From the NCBI RefSeq assembly GCF_000424685.1, contig NZ_AUKJ01000016.1, forward strand, positions 1 through 64,000: a stretch of DNA of 64,000 nt, read 5' to 3'. Each line of letters starts with the position of its first letter. The first letter of the stretch is position 1. This document shows, in pieces, positions 11,584 to 21,228 of this stretch. Made by a program: the position numbers and the translations under genes. Below the pieces are notes generated by a model. That model was not told the origin of the DNA, made no database searches, and saw only the letters and a program-made list of their open reading frames with translations. This DNA is from Methylococcus capsulatus str. Texas = ATCC 19069 (lineage in GTDB: Bacteria > Pseudomonadota > Gammaproteobacteria > Methylococcales > Methylococcaceae).

Positions 11584-11940
11584 ATGGCACGTATTGCTGG
11601 AGTCAACATCCCAGATCACAAGCATGTACTTATTTCATTGACCGCGATCTACGGCATCGGTCGTACGCGCGCCGGTCTGATCTGCAAGAATGCTGGGATC
11701 GAGACGGACAAAAAAGTCAGGGAGCTGAGCGATGAACAGGTTGAGCGGCTGCGTGGCGAGGTCGCGAAGTTCGTCGTCGAGGGCGATCTTCGACGCGAGG
11801 TTGCCATGAACATCAAGCGGCTTATGGATCTCGGTTCCTACCGCGGCATGAGGCACAGGCGCGGTTTGCCCGTGCGCGGGCAACGCACCCGCACCAACGC
11901 CCGCACCCGAAAGGGACCGCGTCGTCCGATCAAGAAATAG
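11584..11940 (+). CDS. rpsM: 30S ribosomal protein S13
   Basis: Encodes 118 residues ([26 protein letters not shown]). The C-terminus [20 protein letters not shown] reaches the P-site tRNA. S13 forms inter-subunit bridges with the 50S. It is the first gene behind the alpha-operon promoter. Confidence 0.98.
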   Translation: MARIAGVNIPDHKHVLISLTAIYGIGRTRAGLICKNAGIETDKKVRELSDEQVERLRGEVAKFVVEGDLRREVAMNIKRLMDLGSYRGMRHRRGLPVRGQRTRTNARTRKGPRRPIKK

Positions 11941-11955
11941 AGGTACGGTAGAACA

Positions 11956-12342
11956 ATGGCCACGACAGGTCGCCCCGTAAAAAGAGTCAAAAGAGATATC
12001 TCGGACGGGATCGCGCATATCAGCGCGTCTTTCAACAACACCATAATCACCATCACCGATAGAAAGGGTAACGCGCTTTCGTGGGCCAGCGCCGGTGCTT
12101 CGGGCTTTCGCGGGTCGCGCAAGAGTACACCGTTCGCCGCTCAAGTGGCCGCCGAGAAGGCGGGTGCGGTGGCGAAGGAGTACGGAATCAAGAATCTGGA
12201 CGTCCACGTTACCGGTCCAGGCCCTGGAAGGGAGTCTGCCGTGCGTTCTCTGAACGCTTTGGGCTTTAAGATTGTTAACGTAGTGGATACTACGCCGCTG
12301 CCCCATAACGGGTGTCGTCCCCCAAAGAAGCGGCGCGTTTGA
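11956..12342 (+). CDS. rpsK: 30S ribosomal protein S11
   Basis: Encodes 128 residues. The [24 protein letters not shown] core and the [15 protein letters not shown] end are S11 signatures. S11 lies on the platform near the Shine-Dalgarno helix. Spacing is 15 bp after rpsM. Confidence 0.98.
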   Translation: MATTGRPVKRVKRDISDGIAHISASFNNTIITITDRKGNALSWASAGASGFRGSRKSTPFAAQVAAEKAGAVAKEYGIKNLDVHVTGPGPGRESAVRSLNALGFKIVNVVDTTPLPHNGCRPPKKRRV

Positions 12343-12355
12343 CGGGAGGTTTGTT

Positions 12356-12976
12356 ATGGCTAGATATCTGGGCCCGAAATGCAAGTTGAGCCGCCGCGAG
12401 GGGACTGACCTGTTTCTCAAGTCGAGGGGCAAGTCCCTGGAATCGAAATGTAAGCTGGATCAGCCGCCCGGGCAGCACGGCCAGAAGCGGCCGCGGCTGA
12501 GTGATTACGCGGCCCAGCTTCGGGAGAAGCAGAAGCTGCGGCGGATTTACGGCATCATGGAGCGGCAGTTCCGCAATTATTATGCCGAGGCTTCCCGGCG
12601 GAAAGGCTCCACGGGCGAAAACCTGCTGGCACTGCTGGAATCGCGTCTCGACAACGTGGTCTATCGCATGGGGTTCGCCTCGACACGCGCCGAGGCGCGC
12701 CAACTCGTATCGCACAAAGCAATCAATCTGAACGGGCGGACGCTCAACATACCTTCATACCAGGTGCAAAGCGGGGACGTCATCGAGATTCGGGATAAGG
12801 CGAAATCTCAAGGCCGCGTCAAGGATGCGCTGCAGGTCACCGAGCAGTACGGCTTTCCGTCTTGGGTGGACGTCGACGTCAAGTCGATGAAAGGCATTTT
12901 CAAATCGGCGCCGGAAAGGAGTGAGCTGGGCTCGGACATCAACGAGCAACTGGTCGTTGAGCTGTATTCGAAATAG
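12356..12976 (+). CDS. rpsD: 30S ribosomal protein S4
   Basis: Encodes 206 residues, the E. coli length. The opening [16 protein letters not shown] and an S4 RNA-binding domain at about residues 96-156 are clear. S4 nucleates 30S assembly and in E. coli represses the alpha operon through a pseudoknot near rpsM; such a structure was not verified here. Confidence 0.98.
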   Translation: MARYLGPKCKLSRREGTDLFLKSRGKSLESKCKLDQPPGQHGQKRPRLSDYAAQLREKQKLRRIYGIMERQFRNYYAEASRRKGSTGENLLALLESRLDNVVYRMGFASTRAEARQLVSHKAINLNGRTLNIPSYQVQSGDVIEIRDKAKSQGRVKDALQVTEQYGFPSWVDVDVKSMKGIFKSAPERSELGSDINEQLVVELYSK

Positions 12977-12999
12977 CGCGTGACGGGGTATACGTAATT

Positions 13000-13986
13000 A
13001 TGCACAACTCGCTTGCCGAGCTGATCAAGCCGCGTACGGTGGAGGTGGTTCCCCACGGAAGCCATTCCGCACGTGTGGTCATCGAACCGCTAGAGCGGGG
13101 GTTCGGACACACCCTGGGCAACGCCTTGAGACGCGTGCTTCTTTCTGCCATTCCCGGTGCGGCGGTCACGGACGTCGTCATCGACGGCGTGCTGCACGAA
13201 TATTCGACCATCGAGGGGGTTCAGGAGGATGTCATCGACGTGCTTCTGAATCTCAAGAATCTCGCCATCCGTTTGAACGGGCCACATGACGTTTATCTCA
13301 ATATCGATAAGCACGGCCCCGGTCCGGTTCTGGCAGGCGACATTGAGGCTTCCCATGACGTCGAAGTGCTCAATCCGGAATTGCTGATCGCCCACATCAA
13401 CGGGAACGGCCGGCTGCGCATGACCCTCCACGTCCAGAAGGGAAGAGGCTATCAGCCCGTCGCCAACCGTGCCATCGAGGGTGATTCGGCCATCGGCACC
13501 TTGCATTTGGATGCGAGTTTCAGCCCGATCAAAAAGGTGTCCTACGTCGTCGAGAGCGCGCGCGTCGAGCAGCGTACCGACCTGGACCGGCTGGTTATCG
13601 AGTTGCAGACCAACGGGACCGTGCAGCCGGAAGAGGCGGTCAAACACGCCGCCAACATTCTGAACCAGCACCTTGCTATCCTGGTCGACCTCAAGGGCGA
13701 GGATCTGCCGCTTTTCGGTGAGGATGGGCCCCAGTTCGATCCGTTGCTGCTCCATCCTGTAGACGATCTCGAACTCACGGTGCGTTCGGCGAATTGCCTG
13801 AAGGCCGAGAACATTTTCTATATCGGGGATCTTATCCAGCGCAGCGAGGCAGACTTGCTCAAGACTCCCAATTTGGGGAAAAAATCTCTTACCGAGATCA
13901 AGGACGTTTTGGCGACCAAAGGGTTGTCGCTCGGCATGCGTTTGGAGAATTGGCCGCCGGAAGGCCTTAAGAAGCTGAACCAATAG
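13000..13986 (+). CDS. rpoA: RNA polymerase alpha subunit
   Basis: Encodes 328 residues. The N-terminal assembly domain includes the [19 protein letters not shown]-like segment near residues 30-50, and the C-terminal DNA/activator-binding domain spans about 245-320 ([12 protein letters not shown]...[12 protein letters not shown]). It is flanked by rpsD and rplQ, the invariant alpha-operon order. Confidence 0.98.
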   Translation: MHNSLAELIKPRTVEVVPHGSHSARVVIEPLERGFGHTLGNALRRVLLSAIPGAAVTDVVIDGVLHEYSTIEGVQEDVIDVLLNLKNLAIRLNGPHDVYLNIDKHGPGPVLAGDIEASHDVEVLNPELLIAHINGNGRLRMTLHVQKGRGYQPVANRAIEGDSAIGTLHLDASFSPIKKVSYVVESARVEQRTDLDRLVIELQTNGTVQPEEAVKHAANILNQHLAILVDLKGEDLPLFGEDGPQFDPLLLHPVDDLELTVRSANCLKAENIFYIGDLIQRSEADLLKTPNLGKKSLTEIKDVLATKGLSLGMRLENWPPEGLKKLNQ

Positions 13987-14007
13987 CCTTTTTAGGGGTA
14001 AAGAATC

Positions 14008-14367
14008 ATGCGTCATCGTAAAGCAGGTAGAAAATTGAACTTGACGAGCAGTCATCGCGCTGCCTTGTATCGCAATTTGGCGGCTGCGCTCGTGGAACAT
14101 GAGATCATCAAGACGACGCTGCCGAAGGCCAAAGAGATCAGGCGTTACGTCGAGCCCCTGATCACCTTGTCGAAAGAGGATAGCGTGGCCGGTCGGCGGC
14201 TGGCATTCGCTCGGCTTCGCAACCGGGAAGCTGTGACGAAGCTCTTCAACGATCTCGGGCCCCGTTTCAAGACGCGCCCCGGTGGTTATACGCGGATTCT
14301 CAAATGCGGTTTTCGGGCGGGCGACGCAAGTCCGATGGCGTACGTGGAACTCGTGGATCGAACCTGA
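14008..14367 (+). CDS. rplQ: 50S ribosomal protein L17
   Basis: Encodes 119 residues ([20 protein letters not shown]), the last ribosomal gene of the cluster. The [21 protein letters not shown] segment is characteristic. It is followed by two compact hairpins before glnE. Confidence 0.97.
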   Translation: MRHRKAGRKLNLTSSHRAALYRNLAAALVEHEIIKTTLPKAKEIRRYVEPLITLSKEDSVAGRRLAFARLRNREAVTKLFNDLGPRFKTRPGGYTRILKCGFRAGDASPMAYVELVDRT

Positions 14368-14376
14368 GCGCACCCC

Positions 14377-14415
14377 GCCGGGAGCGGAGCGTCCCGGCAT
14401 ACTCCCCTTTCGGGG
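14377..14415 (+). terminator. Tandem hairpins after rplQ
   Basis: A perfect 7-bp stem GCCGGGA/TCCCGGC with an 8-nt loop (14377-14398) begins nine bases after the rplQ stop. A second compact stem CCCC-TTTC-GGGG follows (14404-14415). No long T-run follows either, so termination is plausible but unproven; they may instead protect the 3' end. Confidence 0.4.
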
Positions 14416-14498
14416 CATCCGGCGGCCCCGTCGTTTTCTTACCGGCACAGCGCCATGCCGGAATTTCTCGCAGACCATCCTGTTTCGTCGAAAGCTTA

Positions 14499-17345
14499 GT
14501 GGCCTCTCCCCCTGATACGCCGGGTTCGTTTTCTGCGTTCCACGAGTGTGAACGGATCTTCGCGCAGTGGGGATACCCGTTTCAGGACTATTCTGAGTCT
14601 TTCCGTCAGTCTCTGGACACCGTCTGTAGGTGCAGCCGTTTCTTTCTGGGGGTCGTGAAGCGCGACGCTCATGTCATCCCCCTGCTTGCCTCGTTGTTCG
14701 AAGGGCACACATCGGAAAGGAATCCCTCAGCGGATTTGCAGCAGCGTGTGGCGGAGGTGGCCGATCGGAATGGCCTGATGCGGGTATTGCGCCAATGGCG
14801 TAATCGGGAGATGGCGATCATCGCCTGGCAAGACATTTGCGGCCTTCTCGATATCGATAGCGTATTGACGAGAATATCCGAGACGGCCGAGTCGGCTATC
14901 CGGACGGCCCTCGACTGGCTGTTCGACGACGCCTGCCGGCGGTGGGGTGTTCCGCGCCGCAAAGACGGCTCGGCGCAGAGTCTGGTCGTTTTGGGCATGG
15001 GAAAGCTGGGGGGATACGAGCTGAACTTTTCCTCCGACATCGATCTGGTGTTCGCCTACGTCGAAGACGGCGAGTTTCCCGGCCGCAACGGTGCGACATA
15101 TGCGGAATTTTATACGCGGCTCGCGCAGTCACTGGTGCATGTGCTGGATGCGGTGACGGAAGACGGCTTCGTTTTTCGCGTGGACGTGCGGCTGAGACCT
15201 TTCGGTGAGAGCGGCCCGCTCGTGGTCAGCTTCGATTCCTGTGAACGCTATTACCAAGCCCAAGCGCGCGACTGGGAACGCTATGCGATGGTCAAGGTGC
15301 GTGCCGTGGGCGGAGATGCCGGAGACGGCAGGGAGTTTGAACGGTTCTTTCACCCTTTCGTGTACCGTCGCTACCTCGATTACCGGGTTTTCGGGGAACT
15401 GAGGTCGCTCAAGGCCAGGATCATGGCCGAACTCAGGCGGAAGGACAGGGGGGACAACATCAAACTGGGTGCGGGTGGCATTCGGGAAATCGAGTTCATC
15501 GGTCAGGCGTTTCAACTGATTCGGGGCGGCCGGAACGTGGAGCTGCAGGACCGGCGCATCCTCGTCGTCCTGGAGAGGTTGGGGCGTTTGCGTCTGCTCG
15601 AACACGGGACGGCTTCATTTCTCTGCGCTGCCTATCGGTTTTTGCGCAAAGTCGAGAACCGGCTCCAGCAATACGAGGACAAGCAGACCCACGAGCTCCC
15701 AGTATCGGAGGAACGGCGCGGGCTATTGGCGTTTTCGATGGGGTTCGAATCGTGGGAGGGTTTCCTGCACCGTCTTGACGAGGTCCGGCGCCGCGTCCAC
15801 GAGATTTTCACGGAGGTGATCGCCGAACCTCCGCAGCCCGCAAGGGGGGAGCCGCTGCTGGACGGCGGCGAGGCGGAGCTATCCCAAGCGCTGGCGGGGT
15901 TTGACGGAGCCGCCGAAGCCATGACCGGCGCTTTGGTCAAGTTCCGGGCCTCGGCGCCTGTTCGGCGGCTCGGTGCCGGTGCCAGGGCGGAGCTTCAGAG
16001 AGTCATCGGAAAGTTGCTGGCGGAGCTCGCCGCGTTCCGTGTGTCCGATCCTGTCGGCGTGTTGGGTAGAATCCTCCAGTTGTTCGAATCGATCGCCGGC
16101 AGGGGGGTCTATTTTTCGCTGCTGGCGGAAAACCCGTCCGCGCTGTCGCAGCTGGTCCGGCTGGCGGCGGCAAGTCCCTGGATCGTAAGGCTCATAGCCG
16201 GCGCTCCGATTCTGCTCGATGAGTTACTGGACCCGAGGACCCTGTACAGCCCCTTGACCCGTGAGTCCTTGGGGCGGGAGGCGGACATTCTCTTCAGCAG
16301 TCTGGCTCCCGATGACGACGAGCAGCTGATGTTGCGGCTTAGGCAATTTAAGGCGGCACACCAGCTGCGGATCGCGGCGGCCGACATCATGAACGTCATC
16401 CCGGTCATGGTCGTCAGTGATTACCTGACGGATCTGGCCGAGGTCGTGATCGAACGGGTGCTGCGGCTGGCCTGGAAATTCGCGGCTGCGCGTCACGGCA
16501 TCCCTCCGGTGGAGGCGGAAACCTCGGTTGATTTTCCAGGATTCGGGATCATCGCCTACGGAAAGCTCGGCGGCATAGAGCTGGGCTATGGGTCCGACCT
16601 CGATCTGGTCTTCCTCTACGATGGGGTGGCCAGCGACGCCGTCACCGATGGGCCGCGTCCGATCAGCGCCGCCGAGTTTTATGCCCGCGTGGTTCAGCGG
16701 ATGGTCAGTCTGCTGACGGCCGACATGCCAGGCGGCGCATTGTACGAAGTCGATCTTCGCCTGCGGCCCAGCGGAAGCTCGGGTCTCCTCGTCAGCAAAG
16801 CCGATGCCTACGAAAACTACCAGCTGCATCAGGCCTGGACATGGGAGCGGCAAGCGCTGGTGAGGGCGCGGTTCGTGGCGGGTGATCCGAAGGTGGGTGT
16901 ACGGTTCGATGCGATCCGGCGGAACGTGCTTTGCCGGGAGAGGGACAGCCGGCAGGTGAGGCTCGATGTTCGGACCATGCGCGAAAAGATGCGTGAACAT
17001 CTGGCGGACAGACGGCCCGGAGTGTTCGATTTGAAGCAGGGCATTGGTGGTATTGCCGATATCGAGTTTATTGTACAATTCGGCGTCCTCATCAGCGCAG
17101 CGAAGCATTGTGAGATCACCCGCTGGACCGATACGGTCCGCCTATTGGACAGCCTTCGCGCCATAAATTTTCTGGAGCTCGGCCAGGCAGACCGCCTTCG
17201 ATGCGCCTATTGCGACTATCGCGGCAGGGTGCACCGTCTTGCTTTGCAAGAGATGCCTGCGTTGGCAGCATCATCGGAGTTTCCTGAGCACCGCACGGCT
17301 GTGGAGGCAGTCTGGAAACAGATCATTGAGGCGCCGGTGTTTTGA
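14499..17345 (+). CDS. glnE: Glutamine synthetase adenylyltransferase/deadenylylase
   Basis: Encodes 948 residues from a GTG start, matching the ~946-residue GlnE family. It adds AMP to or removes it from glutamine synthetase according to PII status. Two nucleotidyltransferase modules are visible: the N-terminal deadenylylating one with LGGYELNFSSDIDLVF (near residue 177) and the C-terminal adenylylating one with LGGIELGYGSDLDLVF (near residue 699), each with the D-x-D pair. The frame stays open back to 14304 but that part overlaps rplQ and has no family similarity. The ribosome site of the GTG is weak, so the exact start is uncertain. ilvE follows 49 bp later. Confidence 0.93.
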   Translation: MASPPDTPGSFSAFHECERIFAQWGYPFQDYSESFRQSLDTVCRCSRFFLGVVKRDAHVIPLLASLFEGHTSERNPSADLQQRVAEVADRNGLMRVLRQWRNREMAIIAWQDICGLLDIDSVLTRISETAESAIRTALDWLFDDACRRWGVPRRKDGSAQSLVVLGMGKLGGYELNFSSDIDLVFAYVEDGEFPGRNGATYAEFYTRLAQSLVHVLDAVTEDGFVFRVDVRLRPFGESGPLVVSFDSCERYYQAQARDWERYAMVKVRAVGGDAGDGREFERFFHPFVYRRYLDYRVFGELRSLKARIMAELRRKDRGDNIKLGAGGIREIEFIGQAFQLIRGGRNVELQDRRILVVLERLGRLRLLEHGTASFLCAAYRFLRKVENRLQQYEDKQTHELPVSEERRGLLAFSMGFESWEGFLHRLDEVRRRVHEIFTEVIAEPPQPARGEPLLDGGEAELSQALAGFDGAAEAMTGALVKFRASAPVRRLGAGARAELQRVIGKLLAELAAFRVSDPVGVLGRILQLFESIAGRGVYFSLLAENPSALSQLVRLAAASPWIVRLIAGAPILLDELLDPRTLYSPLTRESLGREADILFSSLAPDDDEQLMLRLRQFKAAHQLRIAAADIMNVIPVMVVSDYLTDLAEVVIERVLRLAWKFAAARHGIPPVEAETSVDFPGFGIIAYGKLGGIELGYGSDLDLVFLYDGVASDAVTDGPRPISAAEFYARVVQRMVSLLTADMPGGALYEVDLRLRPSGSSGLLVSKADAYENYQLHQAWTWERQALVRARFVAGDPKVGVRFDAIRRNVLCRERDSRQVRLDVRTMREKMREHLADRRPGVFDLKQGIGGIADIEFIVQFGVLISAAKHCEITRWTDTVRLLDSLRAINFLELGQADRLRCAYCDYRGRVHRLALQEMPALAASSEFPEHRTAVEAVWKQIIEAPVF

Positions 17346-17394
17346 GCGAACAGCAGCCGACAGCAATTCCCCTCTGATTGCAGGAGATCATTTC

Positions 17395-18315
17395 ATGACG
17401 ATGGACGATCGGGACGGACAGATCTGGCTCGATGGGACGTGGCTCCCCTGGCGCGATGCCAAGGTTCACGTTTTGACCCACACGCTGCACTACGGCTGTG
17501 GCGTGTTCGAAGGCCTGCGCGCCTACCGTACCGCGCGCGGCCCGTCGGTCTTCCGGCTCCGTGACCACACGGACCGGCTGTTCCGCTCGGCCCACATTAT
17601 GAAAATGTCGATTCCGTTCGACAAGGATACTCTCGACCGCGTCCAACTGGAGGCGGTGGCGCGCAACAATCTGGAAAGTGCCTACATTAGGCCGATGTGT
17701 TTCCTCGGGGCCGAGGGCATGGGCCTGCATGCTCACGGACTGGCGGTCCATGTGATGGTCGCCGCCTGGCAATGGGGCAGTTATCTCGGGGCTGAAAACA
17801 TGGCTCGCGGCATCCGGGTGAGAACCTCCTCTTATACTAGGAATCACGTCAACAGCGTCATGAGCAAGGCCAAGGCCAATGGAAACTATCTCAATTCCAT
17901 CCTGGCCGTGCAGGAAGCGATCGAAGCCGGTTGTGATGAAGCGTTGTTGCTCGACCAGGAAGGCTACGTTGCCGAAGGCAGCGGTGAAAATATCTTCATC
18001 GTCCGCCATGGCAGGCTCTATACGCCGGATCTAACGTCGGCGCTCGAGGGCATTACGCGAGACACCGTGATGACGCTGGCGAGGGAAAACGGCCTGGAAG
18101 TCGTGGAAAAACGCATCACCCGCGACGAGGTTTACATAGCCGATGAAGCGTTTTTCACCGGGACCGCCGCCGAAGTCACGCCGATCCGAGAGGTAGACGG
18201 GCGCGTGATCGGCACAGGGGGCCGCGGGCCAGTGACAGAGAAGCTGCAGGCACTTTATTTCGACTATGTGCATGGGCGTCGTTCGGACCATGCCGAATGG
18301 TTGAGCCACGTTTGA
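17395..18315 (+). CDS. ilvE: Branched-chain amino acid aminotransferase
   Basis: Encodes 306 residues of the fold-type IV PLP aminotransferase family, which performs the last transamination to Leu, Ile and Val. Family marks are THTLHYGCGVFEGLRAY near the N-terminus, a lysine in MSKAKANGNYLNS as candidate Schiff base, EGYVAEGSGENIF, and the phosphate-binding FFTGTAAEVTPI. ATG 17395 follows a good CAGGAGAT ribosome site, so the longer in-frame reading overlapping glnE is not used. Confidence 0.95.
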   Translation: MTMDDRDGQIWLDGTWLPWRDAKVHVLTHTLHYGCGVFEGLRAYRTARGPSVFRLRDHTDRLFRSAHIMKMSIPFDKDTLDRVQLEAVARNNLESAYIRPMCFLGAEGMGLHAHGLAVHVMVAAWQWGSYLGAENMARGIRVRTSSYTRNHVNSVMSKAKANGNYLNSILAVQEAIEAGCDEALLLDQEGYVAEGSGENIFIVRHGRLYTPDLTSALEGITRDTVMTLARENGLEVVEKRITRDEVYIADEAFFTGTAAEVTPIREVDGRVIGTGGRGPVTEKLQALYFDYVHGRRSDHAEWLSHV

Positions 18316-18334
18316 CGAGGCTTTCGGCCCGGTC

Positions 18335-18367
18335 GTGCGGCAGATGAGCGTGAGGCGTCTGCCGCAC
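18335..18367. terminator. Bidirectional terminator between ilvE and the DegQ-type gene
   Basis: A perfect 10-bp stem, GTGCGGCAGA (18335-18344) with TCTGCCGCAC (18358-18367), and a 13-nt loop. It lies in the 68-bp space between two convergent genes. The T-richness on either side is low, but position and stem strength support termination in both directions. Confidence 0.7.
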
Positions 18368-18383
18368 AGTCCGTCGGTCCGTT

Positions 18384-19730
18384 CTACTTCAGCATCAAGA
18401 AGAACGAGCCGCTGCCCCGCTGGACGCTGAGGAGCAGCTCCGAGCGGCCCTTGGTGGCGCGCTTCAGGTCATCGAGCGTTTCGATTTCCTCGCGGTTCGC
18501 CATCACGATCACGTCGCCGGGGCGCAGGCCGGCCTGGAAGGCGTAAGAACTCGTGTGGATTTTTTCCACCTGGACACCGCCCTCCTCGTTGTTCTTAAGT
18601 ATGACACCGGACAGTCTGGGATGGATTTTATTGCCCTCTTCCTGGACCAGTTTGGGGGCGCGGATCACCACCTCGCGTACCACTCTCTCCCCCTTGTGCA
18701 TCACTTCGACCCGGACTTCTTCGCCTATGGGCAGGAGGCCGATGGTGTTGCGGACGTCCGCGCTGTTTTTGACCGGGCGGTCATTGACGCTGACGACGAC
18801 GTCGCCGGCTTCCAGGCCCGAAGATGCGGCCGGGGAATCCTTTTGGACGCCGGTGATCACCGCGCCCTGGCTCTGCTTCAGGCCAAAGGCCTGAGCGAGA
18901 TCCGGCGTCAGGTCTTGGATGGTGATGCCGATCTGGCCGCGGCGGATTTCGCCCTTTTCGACCAGTTGGGTCATGATGCTGGCGGCCATGTTGGACGGGA
19001 TGGCGAAACCGATGCCCACGTTTCCGCCGGTGGGAGCGATGATGGCCGTATTCACGCCGACCAGCTCGCCACGGAGATTGATCAAGGCGCCTCCCGAGTT
19101 GCCGGGGTTGATCGAGGCGTCGGTCTGGATGAAATCCTCGTACCCCTCAATGCCGAGTCCGGATCGCCCCAGGGCACTGACGATGCCGGAGGTCACTGTC
19201 TGCCCCAGGCCAAAGGGATTGCCGATGGCTACCACGAAGTCGCCGACTTCGAGCTGACTCGAATCACCGATGGGCAGTTCCGTCAGATTCTTGGGTTCGA
19301 CCTTGATGACGGCCAAATCCGACTCCGGATCGGCGCCGACCAGTTTTGCGCTCAACTGGCGTCCGTCTCTCAAGGTCACGCTTATCTCGTCCGCCTTGTC
19401 GATCACATGGTTGTTGGTGAGGATGTAGCCTCGGCGGGCGTCGACGATCACCCCGGAGCCGAGGCTGGAGCTCTCACGGCGCCGCGGCTGATTCGGAATA
19501 CCGAAGAAATGCCGGAAGAAGGGGTCTTGCATCAGGGGATTCTCGGCGATTTCGATCTGGGTCTTCGTCGAGATGTTGACCACCGCGGGCATGGCCTTCT
19601 TCAAGACGGGCGCGAGGCTGGGCAGTGGCAGACCGTTGACGCTGGCGGGCAAATCCGCCCACACCGGGGGGCAGAGGGACAGGCCGCTGGCGGTCAGTAG
19701 CAACAGCGCGCCGATGGATTTCATGCGCAT
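18384..19730 (-). CDS. Periplasmic serine endoprotease of the DegP/DegQ family
   Basis: Encodes 448 residues from ATG 19730, which has an AGAGG ribosome site; ATG 19724 is the alternative. A signal peptide ends near PVWA. The trypsin-like domain has the triad His108 (TNNHVI), Asp138 (DPESDLAVIK) and Ser212 (NPGNSGG), followed by two PDZ domains (about 255-340 and 365-448). Envelope quality-control protease/chaperone. Size and two PDZ domains fit DegQ/MucD rather than DegS. It is monocistronic, with no clear promoter identified upstream. Confidence 0.94.
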   Translation of the reverse strand: MRMKSIGALLLLTASGLSLCPPVWADLPASVNGLPLPSLAPVLKKAMPAVVNISTKTQIEIAENPLMQDPFFRHFFGIPNQPRRRESSSLGSGVIVDARRGYILTNNHVIDKADEISVTLRDGRQLSAKLVGADPESDLAVIKVEPKNLTELPIGDSSQLEVGDFVVAIGNPFGLGQTVTSGIVSALGRSGLGIEGYEDFIQTDASINPGNSGGALINLRGELVGVNTAIIAPTGGNVGIGFAIPSNMAASIMTQLVEKGEIRRGQIGITIQDLTPDLAQAFGLKQSQGAVITGVQKDSPAASSGLEAGDVVVSVNDRPVKNSADVRNTIGLLPIGEEVRVEVMHKGERVVREVVIRAPKLVQEEGNKIHPRLSGVILKNNEEGGVQVEKIHTSSYAFQAGLRPGDVIVMANREEIETLDDLKRATKGRSELLLSVQRGSGSFFLMLK

Positions 19731-19915
19731 GGAATTACCTCTATCGATTATCTTTCTAAACCGCATAGCAAGAGGGTCCAAAGTCTAGCAAAAAGCCCGA
19801 TGGAGCAGCGGCACGGGAATACCGAAAATATGGGATGCCGGCGGTACGATGACAATATCGACGAAGGTGGGCCGCTAGGGAGGGGCGGTCCGTGAGGTCG
19901 TCGGGATGGGAGACG

Positions 19916-20263
19916 TCAGGCTTTGAGCGTACTCGGGCCGAAGCCGGGAGCGGGACTGCTCCGCGGCGTTTCGAGCCAGGTGAGCGACTGGCGCGCCGCG
20001 GCGGCACCATCCTGAAGTCCTTTGGCGATCACCCGCCGTCCCGGGATGAGCTTGCCCAAGACCAGGGCGCCGAGGACCACGCTGAAGGAAAGGCAGTAAA
20101 CCGACCCGTAGACAGCTTTGGCGACGAGGCCGGATTTGCCAAGATCGTCGATGGTGTTGGTCGAAGGGGAGGGAGAGGGCGCGGTCCTTTCCTCTGCCGC
20201 TGATACCAGGCTTAGGACCGGCCCGCGCGGTTTGGACGTAATGGGTACGACTTTCTTGGCCAT
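19916..20263 (-). CDS. Small protein with one hydrophobic segment, paired with ParA
   Basis: Encodes 115 residues from ATG 20263, four bases after the parA stop and with a GAGGAG ribosome site inside parA, so the two genes are almost certainly co-translated. Residues 1-44 are Pro/Ser/Thr-rich and basic, 46-70 form one strongly hydrophobic segment (VYGSVYCLSFSVVLGALVLG), and the rest is a short amphipathic tail (KGLQDGAAAARQSL). I do not recognise a named family. Context suggests a partner or cargo adaptor for the ParA ATPase that could anchor it to membrane or an organelle; that is inference. Confidence 0.8.
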   Translation of the reverse strand: MAKKVVPITSKPRGPVLSLVSAAEERTAPSPSPSTNTIDDLGKSGLVAKAVYGSVYCLSFSVVLGALVLGKLIPGRRVIAKGLQDGAAAARQSLTWLETPRSSPAPGFGPSTLKA

Positions 20264-20267
20264 GGGC

Positions 20268-20891
20268 TTACTCCTCAACGAGTTCACGAACGAGCGCTTT
20301 GATTTCCCTGGCTGCCGCGCCCTTGTGGTCGAACTCGAGGACGGAGAGGCCGGAGGCGGCGCTTTCGGCATAGACAACCCTTTGATTGACATTTGTTTCC
20401 GCAACCGGGAAAGGGTGATCTTTGAGCGCTTCGGCCACGTCGCGGCCGATCGCGGTATTCACGATCTTCCGGTTGACGATGAATTTCCCTTCGAGATGAT
20501 CGTTGTATATCTTAACCTCCTGTATCAACTTGACAATCTCGTTGGCAGCCCAGACGTCGTAAGGAGAGGGCTGAACCGGGATGAGGACGAGATCGCAGGC
20601 CATGATGGCGGACCGGGCGAGCTCATTGACCCGGGGAGGTCCGTCGATGATGACGTGGTCATAGCCGGAAGCGAGTTCCGGCACGTCCTTGTGCAAGGTC
20701 GGTTTCGCCATGCCGACGACGGGAAACAGGGTGTCGCCCCGCCGGCTCGCTTGCCAGTCCAGGGCGCTGCCCTGCGGGTCGGCATCGATGAGCAGGGTTC
20801 GCTTGCCCGACAACGCCAGAGCGGCCGCGATATTGACCGACAAGGTGGTCTTGCCGACGCCACCTTTCTGGTTGAGAACGCCGATGATCAT
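20268..20891 (-). CDS. ParA-family partitioning ATPase (orphan)
   Basis: Encodes 207 residues, a compact ParA without an N-terminal DNA-binding helix-turn-helix. The deviant Walker A motif KGGVGKTT lies at residues 9-16, LIDADPQGSALDW follows at about 34-46 and the Walker B-like HVIIDGPP near 79-86. Such small ParAs position plasmids or large protein assemblies on the nucleoid or membrane. There is no ParB/Spo0J homolog or replication gene here; the next gene is a small hydrophobic protein. It is therefore more likely to position a protein cargo than to be the chromosomal segregation ParA. Confidence 0.93.
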   Translation of the reverse strand: MIIGVLNQKGGVGKTTLSVNIAAALALSGKRTLLIDADPQGSALDWQASRRGDTLFPVVGMAKPTLHKDVPELASGYDHVIIDGPPRVNELARSAIMACDLVLIPVQPSPYDVWAANEIVKLIQEVKIYNDHLEGKFIVNRKIVNTAIGRDVAEALKDHPFPVAETNVNQRVVYAESAASGLSVLEFDHKGAAAREIKALVRELVEE

Positions 20892-20946
20892 ACAGGGATG
20901 CCGCCCGCGCGAAGTACGGTATGGCTGTGTATGCTAGTCGATTCCG

Positions 20947-20962
20947 GCGATGCTTGCATCGC
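20947..20962. repeat. Short palindrome upstream of parA
   Basis: GCGATGC-TT-GCATCGC, seven complementary bases on each side of a TT centre, 56 bp upstream of the parA start. A GC-rich hairpin (CCGTCC/GGACGG, 20970-20991) lies just beyond it, also upstream of parA and downstream of rpmG. Either could be an operator of parA or an rpmG terminator; no function is demonstrated. Confidence 0.4.
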
Positions 20963-21055
20963 TGGCGGACCGTCCGGGGCCATGCGGACGGCCTGGACGG
21001 CTGGGAGGCGCGCAGCAGTCCGGGCTGAGCGCGCCGATGGTGGGGGTGGACCGTT

Positions 21056-21211
21056 TTATTTGATCTTGGCTTCTTTGTACAGGACGTGCTTGCGCACGAC
21101 CGGATCGAATTTCTTGATTTCCATTTTCTCCGGCATGGTGCGCTTGTTCTTGGTGGTCGTATAGAAATGACCGGTGCCGGCGCTGGATACCAACTTGATC
21201 TTGTCACGCAT
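21056..21211 (-). CDS. rpmG: 50S ribosomal protein L33 (zinc-free form)
   Basis: A 51-codon gene reading [20 protein letters not shown] and ending LYKEAKIK. No cysteines are present, so it is the zinc-independent L33 type. It follows rpmB by 17 bp in the usual rpmB-rpmG pair. Confidence 0.96.
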   Translation of the reverse strand: MRDKIKLVSSAGTGHFYTTTKNKRTMPEKMEIKKFDPVVRKHVLYKEAKIK

Positions 21212-21228
21212 GGCTCATACTCCTGTGC

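Noticed and set aside
13090-14478. 462-codon open frame antisense to rpoA and rplQ
   Set aside because: It is a mirror of well-supported genes in high-GC DNA, with no family motif or ribosome site.
14304-14498. N-terminal extension of the glnE frame over rplQ
   Set aside because: It overlaps a certain ribosomal gene, has no GlnE similarity, and the GTG at 14499 gives the family length.
20268-20891. Plasmid-type or chromosomal parABS locus
   Set aside because: There is no parB, no parS-like repeats and no replication gene beside this ParA.
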